34,491 nt of DNA from NCBI RefSeq assembly GCF_029263575.1, contig NZ_JAJUFV010000011.1:1-34491 (forward strand). Reading direction: 5' to 3'. Shown here piece after piece: positions 9,180-18,023 of this stretch. Under the pieces are notes generated by a model. That model saw nothing but the letters and a program-made list of their open reading frames with translations. It searched no databases and was not told the origin of the DNA. The stretch is from Microbacterium sp. GTDB lineage: Bacteria; Actinomycetota; Actinomycetes; Actinomycetales; Microbacteriaceae. The position numbers were made by a program, and so were the translations under genes. Each line of letters begins with the position of its first letter. Within the stretch, counting starts at the first letter, position 1.

Positions 9180-10064
9180 TCAGCCCTTCGTAGCCCCGGC
9201 GGTCAGCCCGGAGACGATGTAGCGCTGAGTGAACAGCGCGATGAGCATGATGGGTGTTGTCACGACGACGGATGCCGCCATGAGCGCGCCCCAGTCGATC
9301 GAGGCGTATCCGATGAAGTCGAAGATCGCCACCGGGAGGGTCTTGGTGGAGTTGCCCGACAGCACCAGAGCGAACATGAAGTTGTTCCAGCTGAAGATGA
9401 ACGAGAGGATCGTCGCCGTCGCGATGCCGGGCACCGACAGCGGCAGAGTGATCCGGAAGAACGCGCCGATCGCTGTCAACCCGTCCACCTGCGCGGATTC
9501 CTCGAGCTCTTCGGGCAGCTGATCGAAGAACGACATCATGATGTAGAGGATCAGCGGCAGCGAGACGAACATGTGCGACAGGATCAGCGGCAGGTATCCG
9601 CCGGTCATCTTCAGCTGGGCGAAGATGAAGTACCACGGCACCAGCAGGCTGACACCGGGGATGATGCGCGCGAGCAGAACGGCCATCGCCGACTTGTTCA
9701 TCAGGAACCTGCTCATGGCATAGGCCGCAGGAAGAGCGAGCACCATCGACAGCGCCGTGGCCATGAAGGCGACGAAGAACGAGTTCCAGATGTAGACGAG
9801 GTAGTTGCCGCGCCGCGGATCGAAGACCGTGTCGTAATTGTCCAGCGTCGGCTCGAAGATGAACGCTTTGGATGCGTCATAGATCTGCACGTTGTATTTG
9901 AAGCTGGCCAGCACCATCCACAGGATCGGCCCGAGAAACGCCAGCACGATCAGCGCGATGCCGATGGCTCTGCCCACCGATCCGGCACGGATCTTTCGGC
10001 GCCGCGGCGGAAGTGGGGCTCGCCCGCCCGTGACGAGACTGTGCGTATCGGTCATCGTCGTCAT
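9180..10064 (-). CDS. Carbohydrate ABC transporter permease (MalG-like)
   Basis: 294 aa multi-TM; EAA-loop-like EELEESAQVDGLTAIGAFFRITLPLSVPGIATATI; ATG at 10064. Confidence 0.93.
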   Translation of the reverse strand: MTTMTDTHSLVTGGRAPLPPRRRKIRAGSVGRAIGIALIVLAFLGPILWMVLASFKYNVQIYDASKAFIFEPTLDNYDTVFDPRRGNYLVYIWNSFFVAFMATALSMVLALPAAYAMSRFLMNKSAMAVLLARIIPGVSLLVPWYFIFAQLKMTGGYLPLILSHMFVSLPLILYIMMSFFDQLPEELEESAQVDGLTAIGAFFRITLPLSVPGIATATILSFIFSWNNFMFALVLSGNSTKTLPVAIFDFIGYASIDWGALMAASVVVTTPIMLIALFTQRYIVSGLTAGATKG

Positions 10065-10987
10065 GAGTCCTTGACCTTTCTCTGCATCTGGAGGACCCAG
10101 ATCACGGCGAGGATGATGAGGAAGAACAGGAGCAACACCGCCGAGGCCACCCCGTACTCGTTGTAGTCGAAGCTCAGCCCGTACGCGTAGATGTTGAGCG
10201 TCTCGGCGTCGTGGAATGCCCCGCCTCCTTTGCCCTTGGTGGCGTAGATCAGATCGAACGTCTTCAGCGCGTCGATACCGCGCAGCAGCACCGCAGCCAC
10301 GATCACGCTGCGCATGAGCGGCACCGTGACGTACCAGAACCGCTGCCAGCCGTTCGCTCCGTCGACCTTCGCCGCCTCCTGCGGTTCGTCGGAGAGCCCC
10401 GTGAGACCGGCGAGCAGAATGAGCGCCACCATCGGCGTCCACTGCCAGACATCCACGAAGACCAGTGTGGCGAGAGAGGTGGAAGGATCAGCCAGCCAGG
10501 GCTGCGCTGGGATGCCCACCCAGCTGAGCATCTCGTTGATGAAGCCGATGTTGGGCTCGAACAGCAACCGCCACATCATTCCGACAGCGACGGGCGTCGC
10601 CACGAGCGGAAGCAGAATGATCGTTCGCACGGCGCCCTGCCCGCGAAACGGCTTCCACAGCAGCAGGGCGATGATCATCCCGAGAATGAGCTCGAACACG
10701 AGCGCGCCGCCAGTGAAGGCGAAGGTGCGCCATACCGCCGGCCAGAACCGCTCGGTGTCAGTGAGCACCTGCGCGTAATTCTCCAGTCCGTTGAAGTCGA
10801 ACTTCCGGCGGACCGAACGTTTGGCGTCGGTGACGCTGAGAAACAGAGTCCAGCCGAGGGGAATGGCCAGCAGCAGGACGGTGAACGATATCGCCGGCGC
10901 GGCAAAAAGCCACTTGCGGTGCCGGTTGGACCAACGACTGAAGCGCTCGCGCGCGCCGATCGTCTGTGGGCTGTGTAGTGCAGTCAT
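10061..10987 (-). CDS. Sugar ABC transporter permease (MalF-like)
   Basis: 308 aa; EAA-loop-like EPQEAAKVDGANGWQRFWYVTVPLMRSVIVAAVLLR; ATG at 10987; overlaps the next permease by 4 bp. Confidence 0.93.
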   Translation of the reverse strand: MTALHSPQTIGARERFSRWSNRHRKWLFAAPAISFTVLLLAIPLGWTLFLSVTDAKRSVRRKFDFNGLENYAQVLTDTERFWPAVWRTFAFTGGALVFELILGMIIALLLWKPFRGQGAVRTIILLPLVATPVAVGMMWRLLFEPNIGFINEMLSWVGIPAQPWLADPSTSLATLVFVDVWQWTPMVALILLAGLTGLSDEPQEAAKVDGANGWQRFWYVTVPLMRSVIVAAVLLRGIDALKTFDLIYATKGKGGGAFHDAETLNIYAYGLSFDYNEYGVASAVLLLFFLIILAVIWVLQMQRKVKDS

Positions 10988-11008
10988 AAACGCATCCGTG
11001 AGTGTGAG

Positions 11009-11045
11009 CCGTCGCCGCCCCGGATCACGAGCGGGGCGGCGACGG
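11009..11045 (-). terminator. Intra-operon hairpin between SBP and permease genes (attenuator or mRNA stabiliser)
   Basis: 14-bp perfect inverted repeat CCGTCGCCGCCCCG-gatcacgag-CGGGGCGGCGACGG. Confidence 0.75.
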
Positions 11046-11057
11046 AAGGAAAATCGA

Positions 11058-12371
11058 CTACTCGGAGTCCTCGAGCAGGAACGCGTCGAAGCTCTCGTTC
11101 GCGCTGTCGACGGCGGCGTCCACATCGCCACCGGCTATTGCTTCGACGATCGGCTCACCGACCATCTCGCGCGCCTGAGCGACCTGGAACACCAGCGGGC
11201 GGTCCTGGCCGACGCCGTTCTCACCGTTGGTCTTGATCGCCTCGATGAGCTCAGCCGGGTAGTCAGCCGTGGCATCCGTGTCTTCCCACACCGACGTGCG
11301 AGCGCCCATGACCCCGAGCGTCGACATCTCGAGAGTGATCTCCTTCGACGTCGCCCACTTGATGAACTGCCACGCGGCGTCTTTGTTGGCCGCGGTCTCA
11401 TTCATCGCCAGCGCCCACGCTGCCACGTTGTACGGTTTGGAACCGGCATCTCCTGCAGGGAACGGCGCGAAGCCGACCTGATCCGAGACCGTCGACTGCG
11501 TCGGATCGGTCATGTTCTTGTAGAGGCTGTCGGCATCGGCGATGAACGCCGCCTGCCCCTGCTGGAACACGGCGAACGCCTCGGGCCAGCTCATCTCGGG
11601 GTTGATGGTGGCGTCGGTGTGCTCGCTGATGAGGTCGCCGTAGAACTTGTAGGCGCTGCGCGCCTCGTCGCTTCCGATGGCTGAGGTGCCGTCATCGTTG
11701 ATCCACTGGCCGCCCGAGCTGAACAGGAAAGCGCTGAACTGCGTCACCGCCGCAGACTTTCCGGTGCGGCCGATGTACCCGGCGATGTCTGGGTGCAGCT
11801 CGTGCACGGCCGCGGCCGCGGCCTCGAGCTCTTCCAGCGTCGTCGGAACTTCGACGCCCGCCTCCTCAAGGAGATCCTTGCGGTAATAGAGCACCGTGCG
11901 TTCGGTGATGATCGGAACGCCGACGACCATCTCGTCATAGGTGGTCAGCGACGCCGGCCCGCTCTGGAAGTCAGACCAGTCCCAGTCGGCATCCCCCTCG
12001 ACGAGCTCGGCCATATCGGCCAGGTAGCCGTTGCTGGCGAACAGCTTGTTCTCCTGCAGCGGACGATACATCAGCACGTCGATCTCATCGGTGCCCGCAT
12101 TGAGCTTGACGTTGTACTGATCGGAGAGCTGATCTTCGGCGAGCTGACTGATCTCGACCGTTGCACCGGTAGCCTCTTCGAACTCGGGGATGAGCTCTTT
12201 GATCGTCTCTGTCCAGACGTGATTGGCGAGGGTGACGCGAATGGTCTCGCCTTCGATTCCGGCGTTCTCGTCGACGTCGCTGCCGCCCGAGCTGCAGCTG
12301 ACGAGCGCGCCTGCGACGACTGCTGTTGTTGCCGCCGCGATGAAGCGGGCGGTCTTGGATCCGTACTTCAC
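11058..12371 (-). CDS. Extracellular sugar-binding lipoprotein of ABC transporter
   Basis: Lipobox VAGALVSC; SBP family 1 features (IRVTLANHVWTETIKELIPEFEEATGATVEI); GTG 12371 with ggatggag RBS preferred over the longer ORF. Confidence 0.92.
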   Translation of the reverse strand: MKYGSKTARFIAAATTAVVAGALVSCSSGGSDVDENAGIEGETIRVTLANHVWTETIKELIPEFEEATGATVEISQLAEDQLSDQYNVKLNAGTDEIDVLMYRPLQENKLFASNGYLADMAELVEGDADWDWSDFQSGPASLTTYDEMVVGVPIITERTVLYYRKDLLEEAGVEVPTTLEELEAAAAAVHELHPDIAGYIGRTGKSAAVTQFSAFLFSSGGQWINDDGTSAIGSDEARSAYKFYGDLISEHTDATINPEMSWPEAFAVFQQGQAAFIADADSLYKNMTDPTQSTVSDQVGFAPFPAGDAGSKPYNVAAWALAMNETAANKDAAWQFIKWATSKEITLEMSTLGVMGARTSVWEDTDATADYPAELIEAIKTNGENGVGQDRPLVFQVAQAREMVGEPIVEAIAGGDVDAAVDSANESFDAFLLEDSE

Positions 12372-12453
12372 TGTGACTCCATCCTGAGCCGCGCTTCTTC
12401 GTGCTGGCTCCTGGTGCAGGTGTTCCATTACATCTGCTCAGTGATCAAGCTAG

Positions 12454-12473
12454 TGACTATAAGTCATACTTAT
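12454..12473. promoter_or_regulatory. Overlapping palindromes, candidate GntR/FadR-type operator between divergent SBP and regulator genes
   Basis: TGACT-ATA-AGTCA (12454-12466) and ATAAGT-CAT-ACTTAT (12459-12473). Confidence 0.5.
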
Positions 12474-12507
12474 CAAGTCCTTTGGCCAAAAAGATATGCT
12501 CGTCCGT

Positions 12508-13263
12508 ATGGCGACAGAAAAAGACCTCGACACGAGAACCGCCGCTCCCGCTCCGGTGAGCGCAACGGGCGATCTGCGCAACTTCGTGCTCGACGCTCTC
12601 GGCCGCGAGATCTGCGCGGGCGAGATTGCCCCGGATTCGACGTTCACGACCGAGTCGATCGAAGACCGCTTCCAGGTGTCGAGGCCGGTCGTACGTGAGG
12701 CCCTGCGCGGCCTGCAGACGCTCGGGCTGGTCACCCCGAAGCGTCGCGTCGGCGTGCGCGTGCTAGCCCTTCCGCACTGGAATGTGTACGATCTCCAGGT
12801 CATCCGCTGGCGGCTGGCAGGTCCCAGCCGGGTCGCGCAATTACGCTCGTTGACCGAATTGCGCGGCGCCATCGAGCCATCCGCCGCGCGGCTGGCCGCG
12901 ATCCGTGCACCCCTGAACGAGGCGAGCGACCTGGTCGGTCTCGCCGGGCGCCTATGGGCCGCAGGCAAGCAAGGAGACTCCGAAGAGTTCCTCCGCCTCG
13001 ACCTGCAGTTTCATCAGCTGATCCTGAAGCTCAGCGGCAACGAGATGTTCGCACAGTTGCACCACCTTGTCGAGGAGGTGCTGCGCAGCAGAACGCAGTA
13101 CAACCTCATGCCGCAGTTCCCTGCGGCTGAGGCGCTGCAATGGCATGTCGATATCGCCACCGGCATTCAGACCGGCAATGCCGAGAAGGCCGCACAGTCG
13201 ATGATCGCGATCACCGAGCGCGCGCTCGACGAGATGAGCTCGCTCTGGGACAGGGAAGGCTGA
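12508..13263 (+). CDS. FadR/GntR family transcriptional regulator (FCD domain)
   Basis: N-terminal wHTH (ICAGEIAPDSTFTTESIEDRFQVSRPVVREALRGLQTLGLVTPKRRVGVRV), all-helical FCD-like C-terminus; ATG 12508 or 12496. Confidence 0.92.
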   Translation: MATEKDLDTRTAAPAPVSATGDLRNFVLDALGREICAGEIAPDSTFTTESIEDRFQVSRPVVREALRGLQTLGLVTPKRRVGVRVLALPHWNVYDLQVIRWRLAGPSRVAQLRSLTELRGAIEPSAARLAAIRAPLNEASDLVGLAGRLWAAGKQGDSEEFLRLDLQFHQLILKLSGNEMFAQLHHLVEEVLRSRTQYNLMPQFPAAEALQWHVDIATGIQTGNAEKAAQSMIAITERALDEMSSLWDREG

Positions 13264-13274
13264 TTCACAGATCG

Positions 13275-13304
13275 TGCATAGTGACCTCCATAGAAACTCC
13301 ATAG
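13275..13304 (+). promoter_or_regulatory. 11-bp-phased direct repeats upstream of OmpR-type regulator
   Basis: CTCCATAG at 13286-13293 and 13297-13304 (period 11); further CATAG at 13277-13281. Confidence 0.5.
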
Positions 13305-13325
13305 GAGATTGATCACAATGGACGC

Positions 13326-14054
13326 ATGACCCACGACCAGCCAGAACTGCATCGCCCCGACGGCTCGCCCCTGCGCATCCTCGCGGTGGACGACGAGCAG
13401 ATGCTCACCGATCTGCTGGCGATGGCGCTGCGCATGGAGGGCTGGGAGGTGCGCACCGCGTCATCGGGCCTGGAAGCGCTTCAGGTCGCGCACGAGTTCG
13501 AGCCGGACGCGCTCGTCCTCGACATCATGATGCCCGATCTTGACGGGATGAGCGTGCTGAAGCGGCTGCGAGAGTCCGGAAACCTCGTGCCGGTGCTGTT
13601 CCTCACTGCCAAAGACGGCGTCGGCGACCGCATCGCCGGCCTCACCGCGGGCGGCGACGACTACGTGACGAAGCCCTTCAGCCTGGAAGAGGTCATCGCC
13701 CGCCTTCGCGCCGTCATCCGGCGGACCGGCCTCGCCGCAACGGACGAGGGCCAGTCGATTCTCCGTGTGGGAGACCTCACGCTCAACGAAGACAGCCACG
13801 AGGTCGAGCGCGACGGGACCGAGATCGAACTCACCGCGACCGAGTTCGAGCTGCTGCGCTATCTCATGCGCAACGAGCGGCGTGTGCTCTCGAAGGCACA
13901 GATCCTCGATCGCGTCTGGAGTTACGACTTCGGCGGAAAGTCCTCGGTCGTCGAGCTCTACATCTCGTATCTGCGTAAGAAGCTCGATGCCGGTCGCACT
14001 CCCCTGCTGCACACCGTGCGCGGTGTCGGATACATGATCAAGGCCCCGCAATGA
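13326..14054 (+). CDS. OmpR/PhoB-family response regulator
   Basis: Receiver (ILAVDDEQM, LVLDIMMPDLDGM, LFLTAKD, DYVTKPFS) plus winged-helix DNA-binding domain (LTATEFELLRYLMRNERRVLSKAQILDRVW...LRKKLD...VRGVGYMIK). Confidence 0.96.
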   Translation: MTHDQPELHRPDGSPLRILAVDDEQMLTDLLAMALRMEGWEVRTASSGLEALQVAHEFEPDALVLDIMMPDLDGMSVLKRLRESGNLVPVLFLTAKDGVGDRIAGLTAGGDDYVTKPFSLEEVIARLRAVIRRTGLAATDEGQSILRVGDLTLNEDSHEVERDGTEIELTATEFELLRYLMRNERRVLSKAQILDRVWSYDFGGKSSVVELYISYLRKKLDAGRTPLLHTVRGVGYMIKAPQ

Positions 14055-15541
14055 CACAGGCGGGGATGAAGCACCACCCGCTGACCCTTCAGACGCGGCT
14101 CATGGCCGCCGTCATCGGTTTCGTGTCGCTCATCCTCATCATCGTTGCCGTCATCACCAGCGCAACTCTCGGCACATCGCTGGAAGGACGCCTGAACGAT
14201 CAGGTCAAAGCGAACGCCGAGCGCACCAGCTACCTCGTTGCGCAACAACAGCTCAGATCACCGGCGACCGGCGAGCCCGTCACCGCGCGCACCGCACTCG
14301 CCGGCGAGCGTTTCCAAGTCTCTGGTCTCCTGCTAGCCGTCTCTGTGCCTGAGGGAACCAGTGGGGTCGTCGCAACCCCCCGAGGCACGACCGATCTCAC
14401 CCACGAGCAATTGCGCATCCTGCGCGACGCTGTCGAGACGTCCAACCACGCGGTCGTCAGTCTGCCGGGCGTCGGATCCTTCACCGTCCTCGTCCACAAG
14501 AGCGAAGACTTCGTCACGGTCACCGGTCTCCCCCGCGACGAAGTGCAGAGCACGATGGCTCAGCTGCTCACCGTGATCACGCTCACCACGCTCGGAGGGC
14601 TCATCCTCCTCGCGCTCACCACCGCGGTCACGATCAGCGTGAGTCTGCGTCCGCTGCGCGCGGTCGCAGGAACAGCCATGCGGGTCGCGAATCAGCCACT
14701 GGATCGTGGCGAGGTGAGCATCACCGAGCGCGTGCCAGCGGCAGAAGCCGACCCGCGCACCGAGACCGGGCTCGTCGGTGCGTCGCTGAACAAGCTGCTC
14801 GATCACGTCAACAACTCTCTGGCCGCACGTCAGAGCAATGAAGAGCGGATGCGTCGCTTCGTCGCCGATGCCAGCCATGAGCTGCGCACGCCGCTGGCTT
14901 CGATTCGCGGATACTCCGAGCTGTCGCTGCGCGACCAGGAGCTTCCTGATACCGCGCAGACCGCATTGGAGCGAATCCAGGCCCAATCATTGCGGATGAC
15001 TCGGCTGGTCGAGGATCTGCTGCTGCTCGCCCGACTCGATGAGGGCCAAGAGCTCGTGCACGGTTCGGTCGATCTGACCCAGTTGGCGTTGGAAGGACTC
15101 GCCGATGCGCGACCGACGGCACCCGAGTACCGCTGGAGTGTCGATGTGTCGGAAGAGCCCACCATCGTGCTCGGAGACGCCGGCCGCCTGCACCAGGTCG
15201 TCGCGAATCTGCTCGCCAACGCCCGCACCCACACGCCCGCTGGTACCGAGATCACCTTGAGCGTCAGGCGCGAAGGCGACTGCGCCGTCATCCGTGTGCA
15301 TGACAACGGCCCCGGGATCGAACCCGATGTGCGCGATGAGCTCTTCGCGCGCTTCGCGCGCGGTGACAGCTCGCGCGCACGTCAAACCGGCGGAACCGGG
15401 CTCGGCCTCGCCATCGTCAAGGCGATCGTGGAGGGCCACAGCGGATCCATAGACGTGGAGAGCGAACCCGGCAGCACCACCTTCACCGTACGGCTTCCGT
15501 TGTGGCCGGCCCCCGAACAGGCGACCCAAGCGGCTGGGTAA
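14051..15541 (+). CDS. HAMP-type sensor histidine kinase
   Basis: Two TM segments, H-box FVADASHELRTPLASIRGYSEL, N-box ANARTHTP, G-boxes; overlaps the regulator by 4 bp (ATGA). Confidence 0.96.
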   Translation: MTQAGMKHHPLTLQTRLMAAVIGFVSLILIIVAVITSATLGTSLEGRLNDQVKANAERTSYLVAQQQLRSPATGEPVTARTALAGERFQVSGLLLAVSVPEGTSGVVATPRGTTDLTHEQLRILRDAVETSNHAVVSLPGVGSFTVLVHKSEDFVTVTGLPRDEVQSTMAQLLTVITLTTLGGLILLALTTAVTISVSLRPLRAVAGTAMRVANQPLDRGEVSITERVPAAEADPRTETGLVGASLNKLLDHVNNSLAARQSNEERMRRFVADASHELRTPLASIRGYSELSLRDQELPDTAQTALERIQAQSLRMTRLVEDLLLLARLDEGQELVHGSVDLTQLALEGLADARPTAPEYRWSVDVSEEPTIVLGDAGRLHQVVANLLANARTHTPAGTEITLSVRREGDCAVIRVHDNGPGIEPDVRDELFARFARGDSSRARQTGGTGLGLAIVKAIVEGHSGSIDVESEPGSTTFTVRLPLWPAPEQATQAAG

Positions 15542-15561
15542 GCGCTGCCGTGCGCTGACGC

Positions 15562-17136
15562 TCAGTACCCGGCGAAGGCGTCGGTCGTGAGTGAGCGCGC
15601 CTTGTGCAGGGCTGGCGCGAGGTCAGCGATCAGTCGCGGTGGCCCCGAGATGAACGCATGGCGGGAAGCGAGGTCGGCGACAGCGCTCTCAAGGACCCGG
15701 GCATCCAGGCGCAGGCCCTCAGCCCACCGCCAATGCTCCGCGAGATCCGCCGGTGCATCCCGCGTGAACACGACCGTCGGAACGCCCGTCTCCTCCAGTT
15801 CGTCGCGGAACGCGAGCTCTGATGCCTCTGCAGCCACGTAGATCAGCACGACATCGCGCTGGGAGCCTTCGGCACGAAGCTGGCGCAGCTGCGAGACGAA
15901 CGGTGTGACGCCGATGCCCGCTGCGACCATGAGCACCGGGGCGTCACCGCGCGGTAACACGAAGTCTCCCCAGGTACCCGTGACAGCCAGCACCGCACCG
16001 GGCTCGGCAGCCGCGAGCGCACGCTTGTAGCTGGAGGGATGTTTCTGATCACCGTTCTTATAGGCGATCCGCAGCGTCGGAAGATCAGCCGGAGCAGACA
16101 CGATGCTGAACTCGCGGCGTGTGCCTCGTGCGTCCGGCCGATGGTGCGGAACGTCGAGTTCGAGGTACTGTCCGGGCAGGAACGAGAGCTTTCCTCGCGC
16201 CCGGAAGGTGAGCTCCTGCGCCGTCGGAGTGATGAACTCTCGCTTCTCGAGCGTCAGTCGCACTGAGCCCCGCACAGCAAAGGCGAAGGCCAGCAGGTTG
16301 CCGATCAGCAGTGCGCGCTCCTGGCCAAGCGTGAACAGCCCACCGACCATGATCGGCCAGCCGGCCAGCACGCCGACCAGCGCGGCGACAGAGAACTGCT
16401 GCCAGCGTCGTGGCGGGCTCGTCAGAGGCTCGGACACCATGAAGGCGCCAAGGAAGAGGAACGGCGTCTGCAGCACGGCAAACGAGATCGCCGCCGTCAC
16501 ATCGAAGGCGATCTCGAACTGCTGGGCTTGAACCGCCTGGCGGACGACGGCCGTTCCGATCGCGATCAGCACGAACACCAGCACGACGCGCACCTTCTCC
16601 GTGCGCCACAGCACGATGAGCCCGAGCACCGCGACGGGAATCGCCATCGATCCTGTGCCGATCCACCACGATGACGAGGTGCCGAGCCGCTCGAAAGCAC
16701 CGAAGGATCCGACGACCGATACAATGGCTGCACCGAAGGCGGCCGGGTTCACAATGTGCCGACCGCGCCAGACGATGAGGTACTTCGAGATGCTTGCCAG
16801 GGCGCCCGCGAGCGCGAGCCCGGCCAGCGCAGCAGGAGCCAACCCCGGTCGCATCACGAACAGCAGGATCAGCGCGGTGACGAGAGACGATTCCACACGC
16901 CAGGGCAGATGCAGCAGGCGCTGAACACCGGCGTCGACCAGGGAGATGACCACGGCCAGCACGGCGAACGACGCGAGGATCTCGAGCGGCGACGGCGAGA
17001 CGATGACGCCGAACATCGACAGGATGAGGGCGATCAGCGCCAACGCCACGAGCGAGAAGAGCACCAGCCGGTACATCGAGATCGTGCCGAGAACAGCGAG
17101 CACGCGCGAGCGCATGGCGGCGAACGAGAACATCAC
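15562..17136 (-). CDS. NqrB/RnfD-like membrane domain fused to ferredoxin-NADP reductase-type FAD/NAD domain
   Basis: Multi-TM N-terminus with MVSEPLTSPPRRW; C-terminal FNR motifs PGQYLELDVP, RREFSIVSAP, VAAGIGVTPFVSQLR, FISGPP, terminal TDAFAGY. Confidence 0.85.
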   Translation of the reverse strand: MMFSFAAMRSRVLAVLGTISMYRLVLFSLVALALIALILSMFGVIVSPSPLEILASFAVLAVVISLVDAGVQRLLHLPWRVESSLVTALILLFVMRPGLAPAALAGLALAGALASISKYLIVWRGRHIVNPAAFGAAIVSVVGSFGAFERLGTSSSWWIGTGSMAIPVAVLGLIVLWRTEKVRVVLVFVLIAIGTAVVRQAVQAQQFEIAFDVTAAISFAVLQTPFLFLGAFMVSEPLTSPPRRWQQFSVAALVGVLAGWPIMVGGLFTLGQERALLIGNLLAFAFAVRGSVRLTLEKREFITPTAQELTFRARGKLSFLPGQYLELDVPHHRPDARGTRREFSIVSAPADLPTLRIAYKNGDQKHPSSYKRALAAAEPGAVLAVTGTWGDFVLPRGDAPVLMVAAGIGVTPFVSQLRQLRAEGSQRDVVLIYVAAEASELAFRDELEETGVPTVVFTRDAPADLAEHWRWAEGLRLDARVLESAVADLASRHAFISGPPRLIADLAPALHKARSLTTDAFAGY

Positions 17137-17151
17137 AGAGACAACTCTTCC

Positions 17152-18018
17152 CTATCCGCGAGAGGCCGGGGCCGTGAACAGCTCGAACGGACAGTTTTCC
17201 GATCGCTGCGCGCGCCCGTCAGTGCTCATCCGCACCCATTCGACGCCCCAGCGGTGTGCGAGCTCGACGCCACCGTCGAAGAACAGCGCGGTGGCCGCGG
17301 CATCCGCCAACATGGCCGTGGGCGCAAGCGCCCACGTCGCCGCCCACGTCCTCACCGGGGCGCCCGTGCGCGCATCGAGCACGTGATGGATGCCGTCGCC
17401 CCACACGCGTCGGTTGATCGCAGAGGCGCACAGCGCCTGATCCACGACAGTCGCCACGCCGATCGCTCGGCTCGGGTCGAACGGATGCTCCAGCGCGATG
17501 CGCGCCTCCCCGCCACGCACGGCGATATCGCCACCGGCGTCGACCGTCACGTCTGCGGCGACAGCACCCAGCTCTGCGAGCACCAGATCGACCAGTCGCC
17601 CTTTGCCGAGCGCTCCGACATCGATCATCGCCGGGGATGTCAGTGTCAGCTGTTCATCCGTCCAGGTTGCGACCTCGGCCCAGTCACGAGGAGCGGGCCG
17701 CGCGGCACCGACGACGAAGGAATAGTCGGCGTCGTAGCCGAGTGCGGTGAGGCTCTCCCCCACCAGCGGATTGACCGCACCGTCGGTGGCTGCGTCGACC
17801 TCTCGATACGCGGCGAGCATCGGCGCAGCATCCGTGGAGCGAAGCGTCCCGCCCGATCGCGCCAGGCGCGACACGTCCGAATCGGCACGGAAGCGTGACC
17901 AGGTGCGGTCGAAATCGTCGATCACGTCGCCGATTCGCGCACGCGTGTGCGTGTCGAGGGGCCGTGCTGTCTCGATCTCCCAGCGTGTGCCGATCGCGTC
18001 GAAGGGCCACAGCGCCAT
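17152..18018 (-). CDS. apbE: FAD:protein FMN transferase
   Basis: FDAIGTRWEIE, DVGALGKGRLVDLVLAELG, DAGGDIAVRGG, HHVLDARTGAPV motifs. Confidence 0.93.
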   Translation of the reverse strand: MALWPFDAIGTRWEIETARPLDTHTRARIGDVIDDFDRTWSRFRADSDVSRLARSGGTLRSTDAAPMLAAYREVDAATDGAVNPLVGESLTALGYDADYSFVVGAARPAPRDWAEVATWTDEQLTLTSPAMIDVGALGKGRLVDLVLAELGAVAADVTVDAGGDIAVRGGEARIALEHPFDPSRAIGVATVVDQALCASAINRRVWGDGIHHVLDARTGAPVRTWAATWALAPTAMLADAAATALFFDGGVELAHRWGVEWVRMSTDGRAQRSENCPFELFTAPASRG

Positions 18019-18023
18019 CGCGA

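Noticed and set aside
8784-10166. 460-aa plus-strand ORF opposite gntK and the MalG-like permease
   Set aside because: His/Arg/Glu/Asp-rich low-complexity translation with no family motifs; GC-rich antisense shadow of well-supported minus-strand genes
16756-17898. 380-aa plus-strand ORF
   Set aside because: Antisense shadow of the RnfD/FNR fusion and apbE; R/H/D/Q-rich composition
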